Assembly (NCBI GenBank): GCA_022414725.1
Contig: CM039462.1
Coordinates: 182,280,800-182,344,799, forward strand
Source of the DNA: Microglena sp. YARC
Taxonomy: Eukaryota > Chlorophyta > Chlorophyceae > Chlamydomonadales > Chlamydomonadaceae
Direction of reading: 5' to 3'
DNA: 64,000 nt
Below the pieces are notes generated by a model. That model worked only from the letters and a program-made list of their open reading frames with translations. It had not been told where the DNA came from and searched no databases. Both the position numbers and the translations under genes were made by a program. Positions within the stretch are counted from its first letter, which is position 1. Each line of letters begins with the position of its first letter. Below are positions 21,901-36,100 of this stretch, one piece after another.

Positions 21901-24900
21901 CCAGGCATACAGTATTGACTGTGCTTGTTGGAACTGATCTGCACTGACTCTACTAAGGGTGCTTCATGTCATTGATCAGGCCAGCATGAGTGTGCTATAT
22001 GCATTCAATCAGCGCAACTGAGCATCCTTGATTTATAAGATGTATCAACCAGGCATACATATTGGGTGTGCTCGCTGGGACTGATCTGCACAGGCTCCAC
22101 TGATGGGGCTTCGTGTAATTGATCAGGCCGGCATAAGTGTGCTATATAATGTATTCAATCAGCACTATTGAGCATCCTTGATTCATAAGCTGTATAGACC
22201 CGGCATACACATTGAGCTTGCGTGTTAGTTGGAAATGATCTGCACTGACTCCACTGGGTGTGCTTGGTGCAATTGATTAGTCATGAGTGTGCTATATTTA
22301 TTCAATCAGCACTACTGAGTATGCTTGATTTAATCACTGTATTGACCAGGCATACAGTATTGACTGTGCTTGTTGGAACTGATCTGCACTGACTCTACTA
22401 AGGGTGCTTCATGTCATTGATCAGGCCAGCATGAGTGTGCTATATGCATTCAATCAGCGCAACTGAGCATCCTTGATTTATAAGATGTATCAACCAGGCA
22501 TACATATTGGGTGTGCTCGCTGGGACTGATCTGCACAGGCTCCACTGATGGGGCTTCGTGTAATTGATCAGGCCGGCATAAGTGTGCTATATAATGTATT
22601 CAATCAGCACTATTGAGCATCCTTGATTCATAAGCTGTATAGACCCGGCATACACATTGAGCTTGCGTGTTAGTTGGAAATGATCTGCACTGACTCCACT
22701 GGGTGTGCTTGGTGCAATTGATTAGTCATGAGTGTGCTATATTTATTCAATCAGCACTACTGAGTATGCTTGATTTAATCACTGTATTGACCAGGCATAC
22801 AGTATTGACTGTGCTTGTTGGAACTGATCTGCACTGACTCTACTAAGGGTGCTTCATGTCATTGATCAGGTTGGCATGAGTGTGCTATATGCATTCAATC
22901 AGCGCAACTGAGCATCCTTGATTTATAGGATGTATCAACCAAGCATACATATTGGGTGTGCTCGCTGGGACTGATCTGCACAGGCTCCACTGATGGGGCT
23001 TCGTGTAATTGATCAGGCCGGCATAAGCGTGCTATATAATGTATTCAATCAGCACTATTGAGCATCCTTGATTCATAAGCTGTATAGACCCGGCATACAC
23101 ATTGAGCTTGCGTGTTAGTTGGAAATGATCTGCACTGACTCCACTGGGTGTGCTTGGTGCAATTGATTAGTCATGAGTGTGCTATATTTATTCAATCAGC
23201 ACTACTGAGTATGCTTGATTTAATCACTGTATTGACCAGGCATACAGTATTGACTGTGCTTGTTGGAACTGATCTGCACTGACTCTACTAAGGGTGCTTC
23301 ATGTCATTGATCAGGCCAGCATGAGTGTGCTATATGCATTCAATCAGCGCAACTGAGCATCCTTGATTTATAAGATGTATCGACCAGGCATACATATTGG
23401 GTGTGCTTGCTGGGACTGATCTGCACAGGCTCCACTGATGGGGCTTCGTGTAATTGATCAGGCCGGCATAAGTGTGCTATATAATGTATTCAATCAGCAC
23501 TATTGAGCATCCTTGATTCATAAGCTGTATAGACCCGGCATACACATTGAGCTTGCGTGTTAGTTGGAAATGATCTGCACTGACTCCACTGGGTGTGCTT
23601 GGTGCAATTGATTAGTCATGAGTGTGCTATATTTATTCAATCAGCACTACTGAGTATGCTTGATTTAATCACTGTATTGACCAGGCATACAGTATTGACT
23701 GTGCTTGTTGGAACTGATCTGCACTGACTCTACTAAGGGTGCTTCATGTCATTGATCAGGCCAGCATGAGTGTGCTATATGCATTCAATCAGCGCAACTG
23801 AACATCCTTGATTTATAAGATGTATCAACCAGGCATACATATTGGGTGTGCTTGCTGGGACTGATCTGCACAGGCTCCACTGATGGGGCTTCATGTAATT
23901 GATCAGGCCAACATAAGTGTGCTATATAATGTATTCAATCAGCACTATTGAGCATCCTTGATTCATAAGCTGTATAGACCCGGCATACACATTGAGCTTG
24001 CGTGTTAGTTGGAAATGATCTGCACTGACTCCACTGGGTGTGCTTGGTGCAATTGATTAGGCATGAGTGTGCTATATTTATTCAATCAGCACTACTGAGT
24101 ATGCTTGATTTAATCACTGTATTGACCAGGCATACAGTATTGACTGTGCTTGTTGGAACTGATCTGCACTGACTCTACTAAGGGTGCTTCATGTCATTGA
24201 TCAGGCCAGCATGAGTGTGCTATATGCACTGAATCAGCGCAACTGAGCATCCTTGATTTATAAGATGTATCAACCAGGCATACATATTGGGTGTGCTTGC
24301 TGGGACTGATCTGCACAGGCTCCACTGATGGGGCTTCATGTAATTGATCAGGCCAACATAAGTTTGCTATATAATGTATTCAATCAGCACTATTGAGCAT
24401 CCTTGATTCATAAGCTGTATAGACCCGGCATACACATTGAGCTTGCGTGTTAGTTGGAAATGATCTGCACTGACTCCACTGGGTGTGCTTGGTGCAATTG
24501 ATTAGGCATGAGTGTGCTATATTTATTCAATCAGCACTACTGAGTATGCTTGATTTAATCACTGTATTGACCAGGCATACAGTATTGACTGTGCTTGTTG
24601 GAACTGATCTGCACTGACTCTACTAAGGGTGCTTCATGTCATTGATCAGGCCAGCATGAGTGTGCTATATGCACTGAATCAGCGCAACTGAACATCCTTG
24701 ATTTATAAGATGTATCAACCAGGCATACATATTGGGTGTGCTTGCTGGGACTGATCTGCACAGGCTCCACTGATGGGGCTTCATGTAATCGATCAGGCCA
24801 ACATAAGTGTGCTATATAATGTATTCAATCAGCACTATTGAGCATCCTTGATTCATAAGCTGTATAGACCCGGCATACACATTGAGCTTGCGTGTTAGTT

Positions 24901-26400
24901 GGAAATGATCTGCATTGACTCCACTGGGTGTGCTTGGTGCAATTGATTAGGCATGAGTGTGCTATATTTATTCAATCAGCACTACTGAGTATGCTTGATT
25001 TAATCACTGTATTGACCAGGCATACAGTATTGACTGTGCTTGTTGGAACTGATCTGCACTGACTCTACTAAGGGTGCTTCATGTCATTGATCAGGCCAGC
25101 ATGAGTGTGCTATATGCACTGAATCAGCGCAACTGAACATCCTTGATTGATAAGATGTATCAACCAGGCATACATATTGGGTGTGCTTGCTGGGACTGAT
25201 CTGCACAGGCTCCACTGATGGGGCTTCATGTAATTGATCAGGCCAACATAAGTGTGCTATATAATGTATTCAATCAGCACTATTGAGCATCCTTGATTCA
25301 TAAGCTGTATAGACCCGGCATACACATTGAGGTTGCGTGTTAGTTGGAAAGATCTGCACTGACTCCACTGGGTGTGCTTGGTGCAATTGATTAGGCATGA
25401 GTGTGCTATATTTATTCAATCAGCACTACTGAGTATGCTTGATTTAATCACTGTATTGACCAGGCATACAGTATTGACTGTGCTTGTTGGAACTGATCTG
25501 CACTGACTCTACTAAGGGTGCTTCATGTCATTGATCAGGCCAGCATGAATGTGCTATATGCATTCAATCAGCGCAACTGAGCATCCTTGATTTATAAGAT
25601 GTATCGACCAGGCATACATATTGGGTGTGCTCGCTGGGACTGATCTGCACAGGCTCCACTGATGGGGCTTCGTGTAATTGATAAGGCCAACATGTGTCTG
25701 CTATATGTCTTCGATCCGCACTATTGAGCATCCTTGATTCATAAGCTTTATTGACCCGGCAAACATATTGAGCTTGCGTGTTGGAAATGATCTGCACTGA
25801 CTCCACTGGGGGTGCTTGGCGCAATTGATTAGGCATGAGTGTGCTATTATTTTCAACCAGCACTATTGATTATGCTTGATTTAATCACTGTACTGACCAG
25901 GCAAACATATTGAGTGTGCTTGTTGGAACTGACGTGCACTGACTCCACTGAGTTTCTTGATGTAATTTATTAGGCTTGCATAATTGTTATATTTTTATTC
26001 AATCAGCTTTCTGAGTATGCTTTATTTATGCACTGTATTGATCTGACATACGGTATTGAATGTGCTTATTGTAATTGATCTGCACTGACTCCATTAAGGT
26101 TTCTCAGTGTAATTGATCAGGCATACGTGTGCTATATGTATTCAATCAGCACAACTAAGTATGCTTTATTTATGCACTGTATTCAGCAGGCATATACATT
26201 GGGTGCGCTTCTTGGACCTGATCTGCACTGAATATTTTGAGGGTGTGTGATGTAATTGATCAGGCCGGCATGAGTGCGCTACATTTTTGCTTACGTCAGC
26301 ACTACTGAGTATGCTTGATGTATTCACTGTATTGATCAGGCATGCTGAGTGTTCTTGTTAGAACTGATCTGCACTGACTCAACATTACACTGTCATCAAT
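18958..26400. repeat. 445-bp trimeric satellite, block C (about 16 units)
   Basis: A long array continuing block B. The CGGCATACAC mark recurs at 21311, 21756, 22201, 22646 and 23091, a strict 445-bp step. Slightly longer steps (447-448) occur near 19.5-20.9 kb through single-base insertions. Monomer lengths in one unit are 150, 147 and 148 bp (starts 22499, 22649, 22796, 22944). Middle units are nearly identical, while the last 700 bp (25690-26400) are diverged single monomers, as at the edge of a homogenised array. No coding potential is supported. Confidence 0.95.
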
Positions 26401-29384
26401 ATGCCATTGTTGGCCCAGGGCAAGCCAGCCCCACAACAACCGGGAGGGGTCTTCCAACAAATGCTCAGAAAAAAAATGCAATTAAAAACAATTGCAGCGT
26501 ACAAGCAAGCAAGATTACAGTAAACAAGCATTATAGACAGCACTAATTCCATATGATATATATGTCTTGATCTGCTGAGGGGGCTTGAGGTAATTGATCA
26601 GGCTACCATCCCATGAGTGTGATATATTCAATCGTGTGCAATCATCCATCAGCACGGAGTATGCATGTTTGATTATCACAGACATTGTATTGATCAGGCA
26701 TACATGTTGCTTGAGTGTGCTTGTTTAAATTGATCAGCAGTTCACAGAGTGCGCTTGTTTGAATTGAGTAGTTGCGCATTTTGAGTAGCAATATGTGTGA
26801 TTGCTATTATTTGAGGTACCACATGCAGAGCAGCCAAGAGGGGGAAATTAACTTGCTGAGCAGCCAAGAGGGTTGAACTAACGTAAGTCTCTTTAACTCA
26901 CCTTCAACTCATCTTCAACTTTTTCAACAACAGACGTTGGGTGCCCGTCGACTTGGGTGCCCGTCAAAAAACGTCTGTCCAAGATGTATATCCACCATTT
27001 ATCCGGCAGTGGCTTAGCCATTTTTCTCTCCAGGAGGCCTTGACGTGCTAGGGCATGTCAAGCAGATAGCACCATCGCACCATACAGGATCTTTGCGCAG
27101 TCTTCGCCGCGAATGAATTCCCATAGATTGAATTATTCGAACTATCAGGCGGGATTTCTCAGAAATTTTTTGATTCTTCTGCATATTGAAGCACTTGCGA
27201 AATGGCGAGATAGCGGTTCGGTAATTATCTTAGTGTGACATATGCATAAGGCGGCAAGATGTACAAGATGTACAATGCGAACATATTTGATGGGCCTGCC
27301 TGATAAACTCGACGGACTGAAGAACGTAAGAACACAGGACGAGGGCGGCCGAGGGCGAGGGCGAGGGGCCTCGACCCCGGCCTCGTCCTGCCCTGCCCTG
27401 CCCCTGTAGGAACAAGTCTGTCACATTATTTACATCGAGTCCTCAAAGAATTCGTGACTATACCTTACTCCACCCTCCACTATATTCATACAGCAGCATT
27501 TGCATATCCGTTATAACGATGTTCAGGGCATGAGCTCTCACTCTGAACTTCGCGAGTTCATGTTTCGTACAAGAGGCTTTCATTTTAGAGATCGATCGCC
27601 ACACTTCAGAACCAGGCGGCTTACGTCCTTAACGTCTCTCAGCCTATTTAGATAGCTCCCCCCCCCCCCCCCCCCCCCCCAATAATATGGCACAACTAGC
27701 CATGCGGGAGAGCGAACGAGTCAGTGCAAGCTGTCTATATACGAGATAAACCACGCTGGCTACGTGTTGTTGAATGCTTGTTGGGCGCTTGCAGTAAGCA
27801 CGCGCCGCGGGTTACTTGCTACATGCAAGCCTGATCCTCTGGCACCGCACCAGTCCTGCTGCCGGTACCACTGACGACGCAGAAGGCTGCTTGAGTGATT
27901 ATCCATGTAATCAATCCACCTATGATCTCAGAAACGGTAAGGAGCCTCGAGGCTGTAACACTTTTGTTCAACACGCTGCTTGTTGCGTTAAAAACATCTT
28001 TTGGAAGGTCCGTTGCATAGCAGACACAGATTTTGGCGGTTGCATCTCGTGATGCAGATTTTCAATCCCCCAGGACAACCCTGGAATGCATCCTTCGCAC
28101 ACAGTCCAAGTGTTCAGTATGTGTCAATCAATCCCCTTTGAAAACATTACCGCAGTCAGGGTTGTGTTGCATTAGTGGTTAAGCTACCCATGTTTTCTAT
28201 CCACAGATGGTGAGCAGCCTGAAGGCTACCAGACTACGCTATACAAAAACGAAACAAGAAAACATGATATTGAAAACTGTAAGGAGCTTCGCGACTGGAC
28301 CCTTCCAACGTAGTTCAATCTTACAATTATTAAAACTGCCTAAACCCTAAACCCTGGTTTAACCCGGGATTTGATGACGGTGAGCAGCCCAGAGTTAGCC
28401 AAAAACCATGTAACAGTCCAATATAACTACCTAGTTCGAGTGTTCAGGATCAACCAATCAATAATATATACGGACCCAACATCCTCCCCCTCTCATCTTT
28501 CTATGCAACCGCACTAGCGCAACAAGCTATGTCTCAGCTATTTTTCGCATTTTAGGTCCATACCGTATGCTGCTGTTATACATTACATTGTCAGCAACAG
28601 GTCATAGTTGACCTAAGATAGGTCAACTCAACAACATCAACTAATCCTCCAAATAAGACAGGGATTATCGCAGCATGCAAGCGGTACAGTCAACACTAAT
28701 TTCATTCAACCATGTATATTAACCTGAAAATGATGCTTTTGATAAGAATGATCTAATTTGAATTTACCACGTTACTAAGCAAGACAGTGGGCAACCTTCA
28801 GTTGGAGCCATGTACTAAGTGACCTGGACAAGTCTTTCAACTGTTTACTCTGCTTAGGATGCTCCCTGGTACTGTACGGGGGGGCTTGGAATTGGCAGAC
28901 AGTGGTCACCCAAGAATTGGCTGAAAAACCTTGCAACAAGTCAGATTCAGACCCATGTTACCAAGTTCAATTCTATGCGGATCATGCAGCTGAAGCTCAT
29001 CTCCATAATGATAACGCCTGGTAGGGCGTGGTATTGATGGAGCCCTGTCTTACAGCGGTGTAGAACAGGCTGCTACTTCACCTGGTCAAATCTACCATGG
29101 TGGTTGACAGCGACCGTGAATACTTAAGCGCACCCATAGATATTCAACCCCCGCATCTTCTGATTTCAACAAGCTCTATAATTGAGCCATTCTTCATTCA
29201 TCTCTATCTGCTAGTAAGGAAAAATGAATTAATGGTCGCAGTCGACGGATGTTCAAAACTGTACGTTTCACATCTCAAACACAGACTCGGAGACCCGTGA
29301 CGTTAGCAAAGTAGATGCTAGCCTGAGGTGAATGTTTGGCGCAGTTTCGGCTCATGCCACGCAGATTTGAAGAACCCTTAAACA
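26401..29384. other. intergenic, no recognised gene
   Basis: I see no supported gene here. Notable items are weak satellite scraps to about 26800 and a small inverted repeat at about 26932-26982. There is also a GAGGGC-rich patch near 27345-27370, a C23 tract at 27658-27680 and a two-unit telomere-like CTAAACCCTAAACCC near 28340. Open frames are short and lack domain signals. Confidence 0.6.
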
Positions 29385-30125
29385 ACCCTTCCGTCTACAT
29401 CTAGACCACGTACTTATACAACCCTTTCGTCTACATCTGGACCATCTACATCTAGACCAAGTACCTTCACAACCCTGCCATCTACATCTAGACCACATAC
29501 ATAGACCACGTAAATCTAGTCCAGGTACCACCCTTGGTGGTTGGCCCCAGCGCAAGGAAACAAGCTAGTCCCCTCAACCACACCCCTCGTCATAAGGAGT
29601 TGCATCATAGTTATTCATCTAGTCCAGGTCGAAGAAGATGCTCTGCCATGTGCCCTTGCCAGCAGCAAGAACGATAAGATTATCAGAACTGAGATCATGG
29701 CCAGTCGTCTGTTCCACGATCTAACACTGCGAGCCCAAGTACCCTTCAAGGCTTGATCAACACTGCCGTCTATGTATAGTTCAGATCGAGGAAGATGTTC
29801 TTCGCTGCCCACTTGCCAGTAGCAACCTCGAATGCTAAGATGCCCAGAATTGAAAGCATGGCCAGTCGTCAGAAAGTCAACGCCTCTTCCACGCCTGTGC
29901 AATGTGAGTCCCAGTCCCTTTTTTGAAGCACCTTGGATCAACTCTGCCTTCATCTACATCTAATTCAGGTTGAGGAAGATGTTCTGTAATACGATCTTGC
30001 CAGTGGCAACCTTGAACGCTAAGATGATTGAGAGCATGGCCAGTCATCCGTTCCACGCCTCAGCACAACGGGTCCAAGCTGAGTCCAAGTGCCTCTTTTT
30101 CAAGTACCCTTGAAGGCTTGAACAA
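29385..30125 (-). repeat. 3' echoes of the ferrochelatase tail exon
   Basis: Downstream of the ferrochelatase stop lie three further diverged copies of its last exon end, at about 29955-30060, 29795-29890 and 29625-29745. Each still shows an AM(L/I)S core of the chlorophyll-binding-like helix and the NIF or SIFF segment. The first has an in-frame TGA in place of the Arg of the NGRLAM motif. The third needs a frameshift. A shorter repeat at 29385-29530 (TCTACATCTAGACCA units) looks like an expansion of the stop-codon/3' UTR part of the same sequence. Confidence 0.75.
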
Positions 30126-30139
30126 CCCAACAGCCACGT

Positions 30140-33100
30140 CTAGCTCAGGTCGAGGAAGATGTTCTGCAATACGCTCTTGCCAGTGGCAACCTCGAACGCT
30201 AATATGATCAGAATTGAGAGCATGGCCAGTCGTCCATTCCATGCCTCGGCACTACGAGTCCAGCCCCACTGCCACATGACGACGGGAGAGGGGAGGGTAC
30301 GACGCTCTCGGTCATATGCCTCCAACAGCATCTCGAGGTCACCTAGGGGGTTGGTCAGGGTTGAGTAGGTCAGGGTTCGGTAGGTCAAGGTTACCTAGGG
30401 GGTTGGGTTTGATTGGACCAGATTGTTCTGTGTCACCCCTCTTGGTCATATGCCTATAGCAGCATCTCAAGGTCACCTAGGGGGGGGGGGGGGGGGGGGG
30501 GGGGGGTCAGGGTCGGGGGGGGTAGGTAAGGGTTGGATTGGGCCATATTGAGTTGTGTACGGCGCTCTCGGTCATATGCCTCCAGCAGCATATCAAGGTC
30601 AACAAGCTTAAGACAGGGCGGGTTGGTTAGGATTATGTTATGTAATGTTGGCAGCGCCTCTTGCACAGCTTCTGCAAAGTTGTGGATGAACACCTTGGTA
30701 TTCAAGGCAGGTACACGAACCCACTCCCGCTCTCATTCCACTCTCACCCCATCCCCAGCTAGATCGGTCAAGACACACACTCCCAGCTTGATCAGTCAGC
30801 ACACACAGTGACACACGCACCTTGAGGCACCAAAGAGCCACTTGACCTGACCAGTCGACCCACGTACGGCAATGCTTCTTGTACAGCGTCGGCCAAGTCG
30901 TTGATGAACACCTCGTTGGTATTCAGTGCTGGTACACGCCCCCAGTTAGTGATCCCGCTCTCGTGAGCAAGCTCCCGATACTCCATGTCAATCTCTTCCA
31001 ACGTCTCGATGTGCTCGCTCACAAAACTGATGGGCACCGCCATTAGGCTCTTTACACCACTCTCCCCCAGCTCCCTGCAAAAGCACATGTGAGTTTAGAA
31101 CCAATATTTTTCTTTCAAGCCCTTCCTAGTAAGGTTGGGCAAATCCCTTAAGCATGTTGGGCCTACTCCCAGCTCCCAGCAAACGCAATGCGTGAGAGTT
31201 TAGCAGCCATGCCAACCCCAATTTTGGATGCAAACAACCAAGAACACCAAAATGTAAATATTCCTCATTTGCTGACTCATCAGTGCATGGTTTCAACCAA
31301 TCAACCTCTCACCCTGCTCTGCTTTTCTCCATTTCAAATTCAAAAAGAAAATGCTCACCTGTTAGAGCCATCAGTGTATGGTTTCAACCACTCCAGAGGA
31401 CCCACTCTGCTCTGATATGCCTAACTTATTTTTATCAAAAAATCAAAAACGAAAAATGCTCAACTGTTAGTGTCATTAGTGTATGGTTTCAACCACTCCA
31501 CAGGGCCCACTCAGCTCTCCTTCCCCTAAATTATAATTCAAAAATTCAAAACACGAAAAATGCTCACCTGATAGTGTCATCAGTGTATGGTTTCAACCAC
31601 TCCACAGGGCCCACTCTGCTCTAGTACGCCAGTGTGTGGTGGTTATTGTTTCCCCTGGCCTTGAATTATTGCAAGATCAAAAAACACACTCTGCTCTGGT
31701 ACACCTAACTTCGAATTAAAAACTCAAAAAAACGAAAAAAGCCCACCTGATAGTGTCATCAGTGTAAGGTTTCAACCACTCCACAGGGCCCACTCTGCTC
31801 TGGTACGCCAGTGTGTGGTGGTTATTGTTCCCCCTGGCCTTGAATTCTTGCATGATCAAATCTACACACTCCTCCATCTCCTCCTTGTATGGATCCCCTG
31901 CTTCAGTGACATACGAGGTGGGAACGCCGTGGGCTGAGAAGAAAACCTCGACACTACTCTTGTCCCTGAAGCGCATGAGCTCGCCCTCCATTAGGTCGAC
32001 CATGGCGTTGACGTAGCCTTGTCGCTGGTACCTGGAGTGGTGCGGGTGGCGGGGGTGATTATTTGGTGGTGGGGATGCGGAGCTGAGAAGAAAACCTTGA
32101 GACTATTCTTGTCCCTGAAGCGCTTGAGCTTGCCCTCCATGAGGTCTACCATGGCGTTGACGTAGCCTTTTCGCTAGTACCAGTAGTGCTGGGGGTGGGA
32201 GTGGTGGGGGGGGTGATACAGGTGAGGAGGGTAATTATTTAATGGAGGGGGTAAGGGTAGTTATTTGGATTCAACTGACAGTCTAATGAATGATTGAACA
32301 GGAATTTCCATGAGGTTGACCATGGCGTTAAGTAGCCTTGTCGCTGGTACCAAGGGTGGTGGGGGCGGGAGGTGTAATTATTCAGTGGTGAAGTATCAGT
32401 TGGCCCAAATTGCCATTATAAAGAACACAAACCTATGACCCTAAATGGCCCTTAAAACTATGAAAACACTGACACTGGAGGAGGCCTAAAACTATGAAGC
32501 TAGTAAAAACAAACTTGCAGAGTAGATAAAAAACATGACAGACAGTGCCATGCTTTCTTTGACAAGACTGAAAGTTGAATAAATTGGAGCTCTGCTTACT
32601 TCCTTGTGAAGCCAAAAAGGCGAGAAAGCCAGACGAATTCAAAAGCAAAGAAGCACACACCAGCATGGGATGACTGCATGCTGGAGGCCACACCAGCATG
32701 GGATGACTGCATGCTGGAGGCCAGAGAGTGCCATGTCTGATATGTCTTAGGATGGGATGACTGTAGTTGTGCCAGAGAGTGCCATGTCTTATATGTCTTA
32801 GCTTGGGATGACTGTAGTTGTGCCAGAGAGTGCCATGTCTAGTATGTCTTAGGATGGGATGACTGTAGTTGTGCCAGAGAGTGCCATGTCTTATATGTCT
32901 TAGCTTGGGATGACTGTAGTTGTGCCAGAGAGTGCCATGTCTTATATGTCTTAGGATGGGATGATTGTAGTGGTGCCAGAGAGTGCCATGTGTTATATGT
33001 CTTAACTTGGGATGACTGTAGTTGTGCCAGAGAGTGCCATGTCTTACATGTCTTAGGATGGGATGACTGTAGTGGTGCCAGAGAGTGTCATGTCTTATAT

Positions 33101-36100
33101 GTCTTAGGATGGGATGACTGTGGTTGTGCCAGAGAGTGCCATGTCTTATATGTCTTAGGATGGGATGACAGTAGTTGTGCCAGAGAGTGCCATGTCTTAC
33201 ATGTCTTAGGATGGGATGACTGTAGTTGTACCAGAGAGTGCCATGTCTTACATGTCTTAGGATGAGATGACTGTAGTTGTGCCAGAGAGTGCCATGTCTT
33301 ACATGTCTTAGGATGAGATGACTGTAGTTGTGCCAGAGAGTGCCATGTCTTACATGTCTTAGGATGGGATGACTGTAGTTGTGCCAGAGAGTGCCATGTC
33401 TTACATGTCTTAGGATGGGATGACTGAGGTTGCGCCAGAGAGTGCCATGTCTTACATGTCTTAGGATGGGATGACTGTGGTTGCGCCAGAGAGTGCCATG
33501 TCTTACATGTCTTAGGATGGGATGACTGTAGTTGTGCCAGAGAGTGCCATGTCTTACATGTCTTAGGATGAGATGACTGTAGCTGTGCCAGAGAGTGCCA
33601 TATCTTACATGTTTTAGGATGGGATGACTGTAGTTTTGCCAGAGAGTGCCATGTCTTACATGTCTTAGGATGGGATGACTGTAGTTGTGCCAGAGAGTGC
33701 CATATCTTACATGTCTTAGGATGGGATGACTGTGGTTGTGCCAGAGAGTGCCATGTCTTACATGTCTTAGGATGGGATGACTGTGGTTGTGCCAGAGAGT
33801 GCCATGTCTTACATGAAATGAATACAAATTAATAAATTGGCCCTCTTCTTAATACCTTTTGTAGCCAGAAGGCGAGAAAATACAGATGCTTGCAAATACA
33901 GAGAAGCACGCACCCAAGATGGGATGACTGTATGTTGGAGGCCAGTAAGTGCCATGTCTTACTTGAAAATAATAACATTTGAATAACTTGGAGTTCTTCT
34001 TAATACCTTGTGTAGCCAAATGGCAAAAAATACAGGTGATTGCAAGTGCAGAGAAGCACGCACCAGGATGGGATGACTGTATGTTGGAGGCCAGAGAGTG
34101 CCATGTCTTCTTTGACTAAAATAAAAAATGAATTAAAAATTAATAAATTGGAGCTCATCTTAATACCATACTTGTGCAGCCAAAAAGGCGAGAAATGCAA
34201 AGAAGCACGCACCAGGATGGGATGACTGTATGTTGGAGGCCAGAGAGTGCTATGTCTTCTTTGAAAATTGACTCAAGCAGGCGCAGGCTTGAGCCGCTTG
34301 TTGAGATACTAAACTGGGGGTACAGGGGTAGGATGACCAGCTTTCCTACACCGTCCTTCTTGACCTGAGGGGTGAGAGCGGAGGGCAGGGGCTTCGTTTG
34401 TTTTGTTTTGATTCCAGTTTTTTGGCTTATCAGCCTTTAGGCTGCTCACTGTTTGAGGGCAGTGCGAACTGGGGGTAGAAGGGTACAACCAGCTTTCCTA
34501 TGCCGTCCTTCTTAACCTGAAGGGGGAGAGAGGAGGGCAGGGGGCTTCGTTTGTTTGGTTATAATTATTACAGTTATATGGTCTATCAGCCGTTTGGCTG
34601 TTTGCAGACAAGCAGTGTGGAATGGGGGGGTCAGGGGTACGATGACCAGCTTTTCTACACCGTCCTTCTTGACTTGAGGGAGAAGAGTTACAATGCACAA
34701 TACTGCGCGAGTTGAAAGAGTTACAAATAGCAAGAAGGTACAGAAAGCAAAAGTACGCTCCCACCCCAGAGGATTGATCTTCCGAGGAGGGAGGAGGGCA
34801 GGAGGGCAGGGATTTGTTTTGTTTTGATTACACAACAAAAAATATACCTTATCCTTGCAATTGATTTTGATAACACTATAAGTGCTCACCTGCTTAGTGT
34901 AGGGGTGCCAGTTGCGCATGCCAACATATATTTCTGCATCAGCACCCTACCTTGCAGCACTTCTTGTTTACAAAATATAATGCATCTAATCCGTTTGATG
35001 TTGATGATGATATTCATGATAACACAAGAAGCACTCACCTGCTCTAGTGCCTCCTCAGTGTAGGGGTGCCAGTAGCGCATGCCGACATAGACATTGGCGT
35101 CCGTGCCCTTCGCACGCAAGGAAGCAGCGAGAGCGTTGGCTTGGTCGTCGGTGATGCGGCGCAGGGGGGAGCCTCCTCCAATGGATTTGTATGCTTCGGC
35201 TGATTTGGGAGCTCGCAAGGTGGAGATGAGCTGAGCCACGAAGGGTTGCAGGAAGGCAACTGGCTTTGGTAGACGGATGATGTCGGGGTCTGAAGGGAGG
35301 AAACAAACAGGGTGGTGATGGGGGGGGGGGGGGGGGGGCGGGGGTGGGGGGGGGGCTGCAGGAAGCTGCTTGGGGTGGGCTGGTGGATGATGTCAGGGCA
35401 AAGGAGGGAACAAAAAGTGAGGACAAGAGCTGAGCAACTAAGGGTTGCAGGTAAGCAACAGGCTTTGGTAGATGGATGATGTCGGGGTCTGAAGGGAGGG
35501 AACAGACAGGGGGGTGAGGGTGAGGGGGAGGGGGGGTGGGGGGGAGTCTGCAGGGAATCCAATAGTATGCATGAAGCACCCTCACCAGCAAACAGGTGGT
35601 ACAGGAAAGGCTGGACATCATCGTCCAGGTTTCAGGGTTCAAACCAAGCCATGACCAATTTCAAGTTGCTTGGCCAGGCATTTAATCGTTTGTAACAATC
35701 CAATCCAATTATATTACAGTTGTATATGAAGAACCCCTCACCAGCAAACAGGTTGTACAGGAAAGGCCTGACATCCTCCAGATTCCAGGGTTCAAACCAA
35801 GCCACATCTGATAGCAAGTTTCCTGGCCAGTCATTTACTTGATTGTAACAATCCAATCCAATTAAATGCGCAAAGCACCCTCTCACCAGCAAACTGGTTG
35901 GACAGGAAAGGCCCGCCATCGTCCAGGTTTCAGGGTTCAAACCAAGCCACAACCGATTGCAAGTTTCCTGGCCAGTCATTTGCTCAATTGTGACAATCTA
36001 ATCCAACTATATGCATGAATCACCCTCACCAGCAAACAGGTTATACAGGAAAGGCCTGACATCGTCCAGGGTTTCAGGACCCCCTAGGTTGAGCAGCAGG

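Noticed and set aside
18958..26400. CRISPR-like array
   Set aside because: Repeats are contiguous related monomers of about 148 bp with no short repeat plus unique spacer pattern, in a eukaryotic setting.
28335..28360. Telomere or interstitial telomeric array
   Set aside because: Only about two CTAAACC-type units; too short to be more than chance or a telomere-box.
32433..33827. 464-codon minus frame with a 17-residue repeat
   Set aside because: Product of the 51-bp minisatellite derived from a ferrochelatase exon end; no start context or domain.
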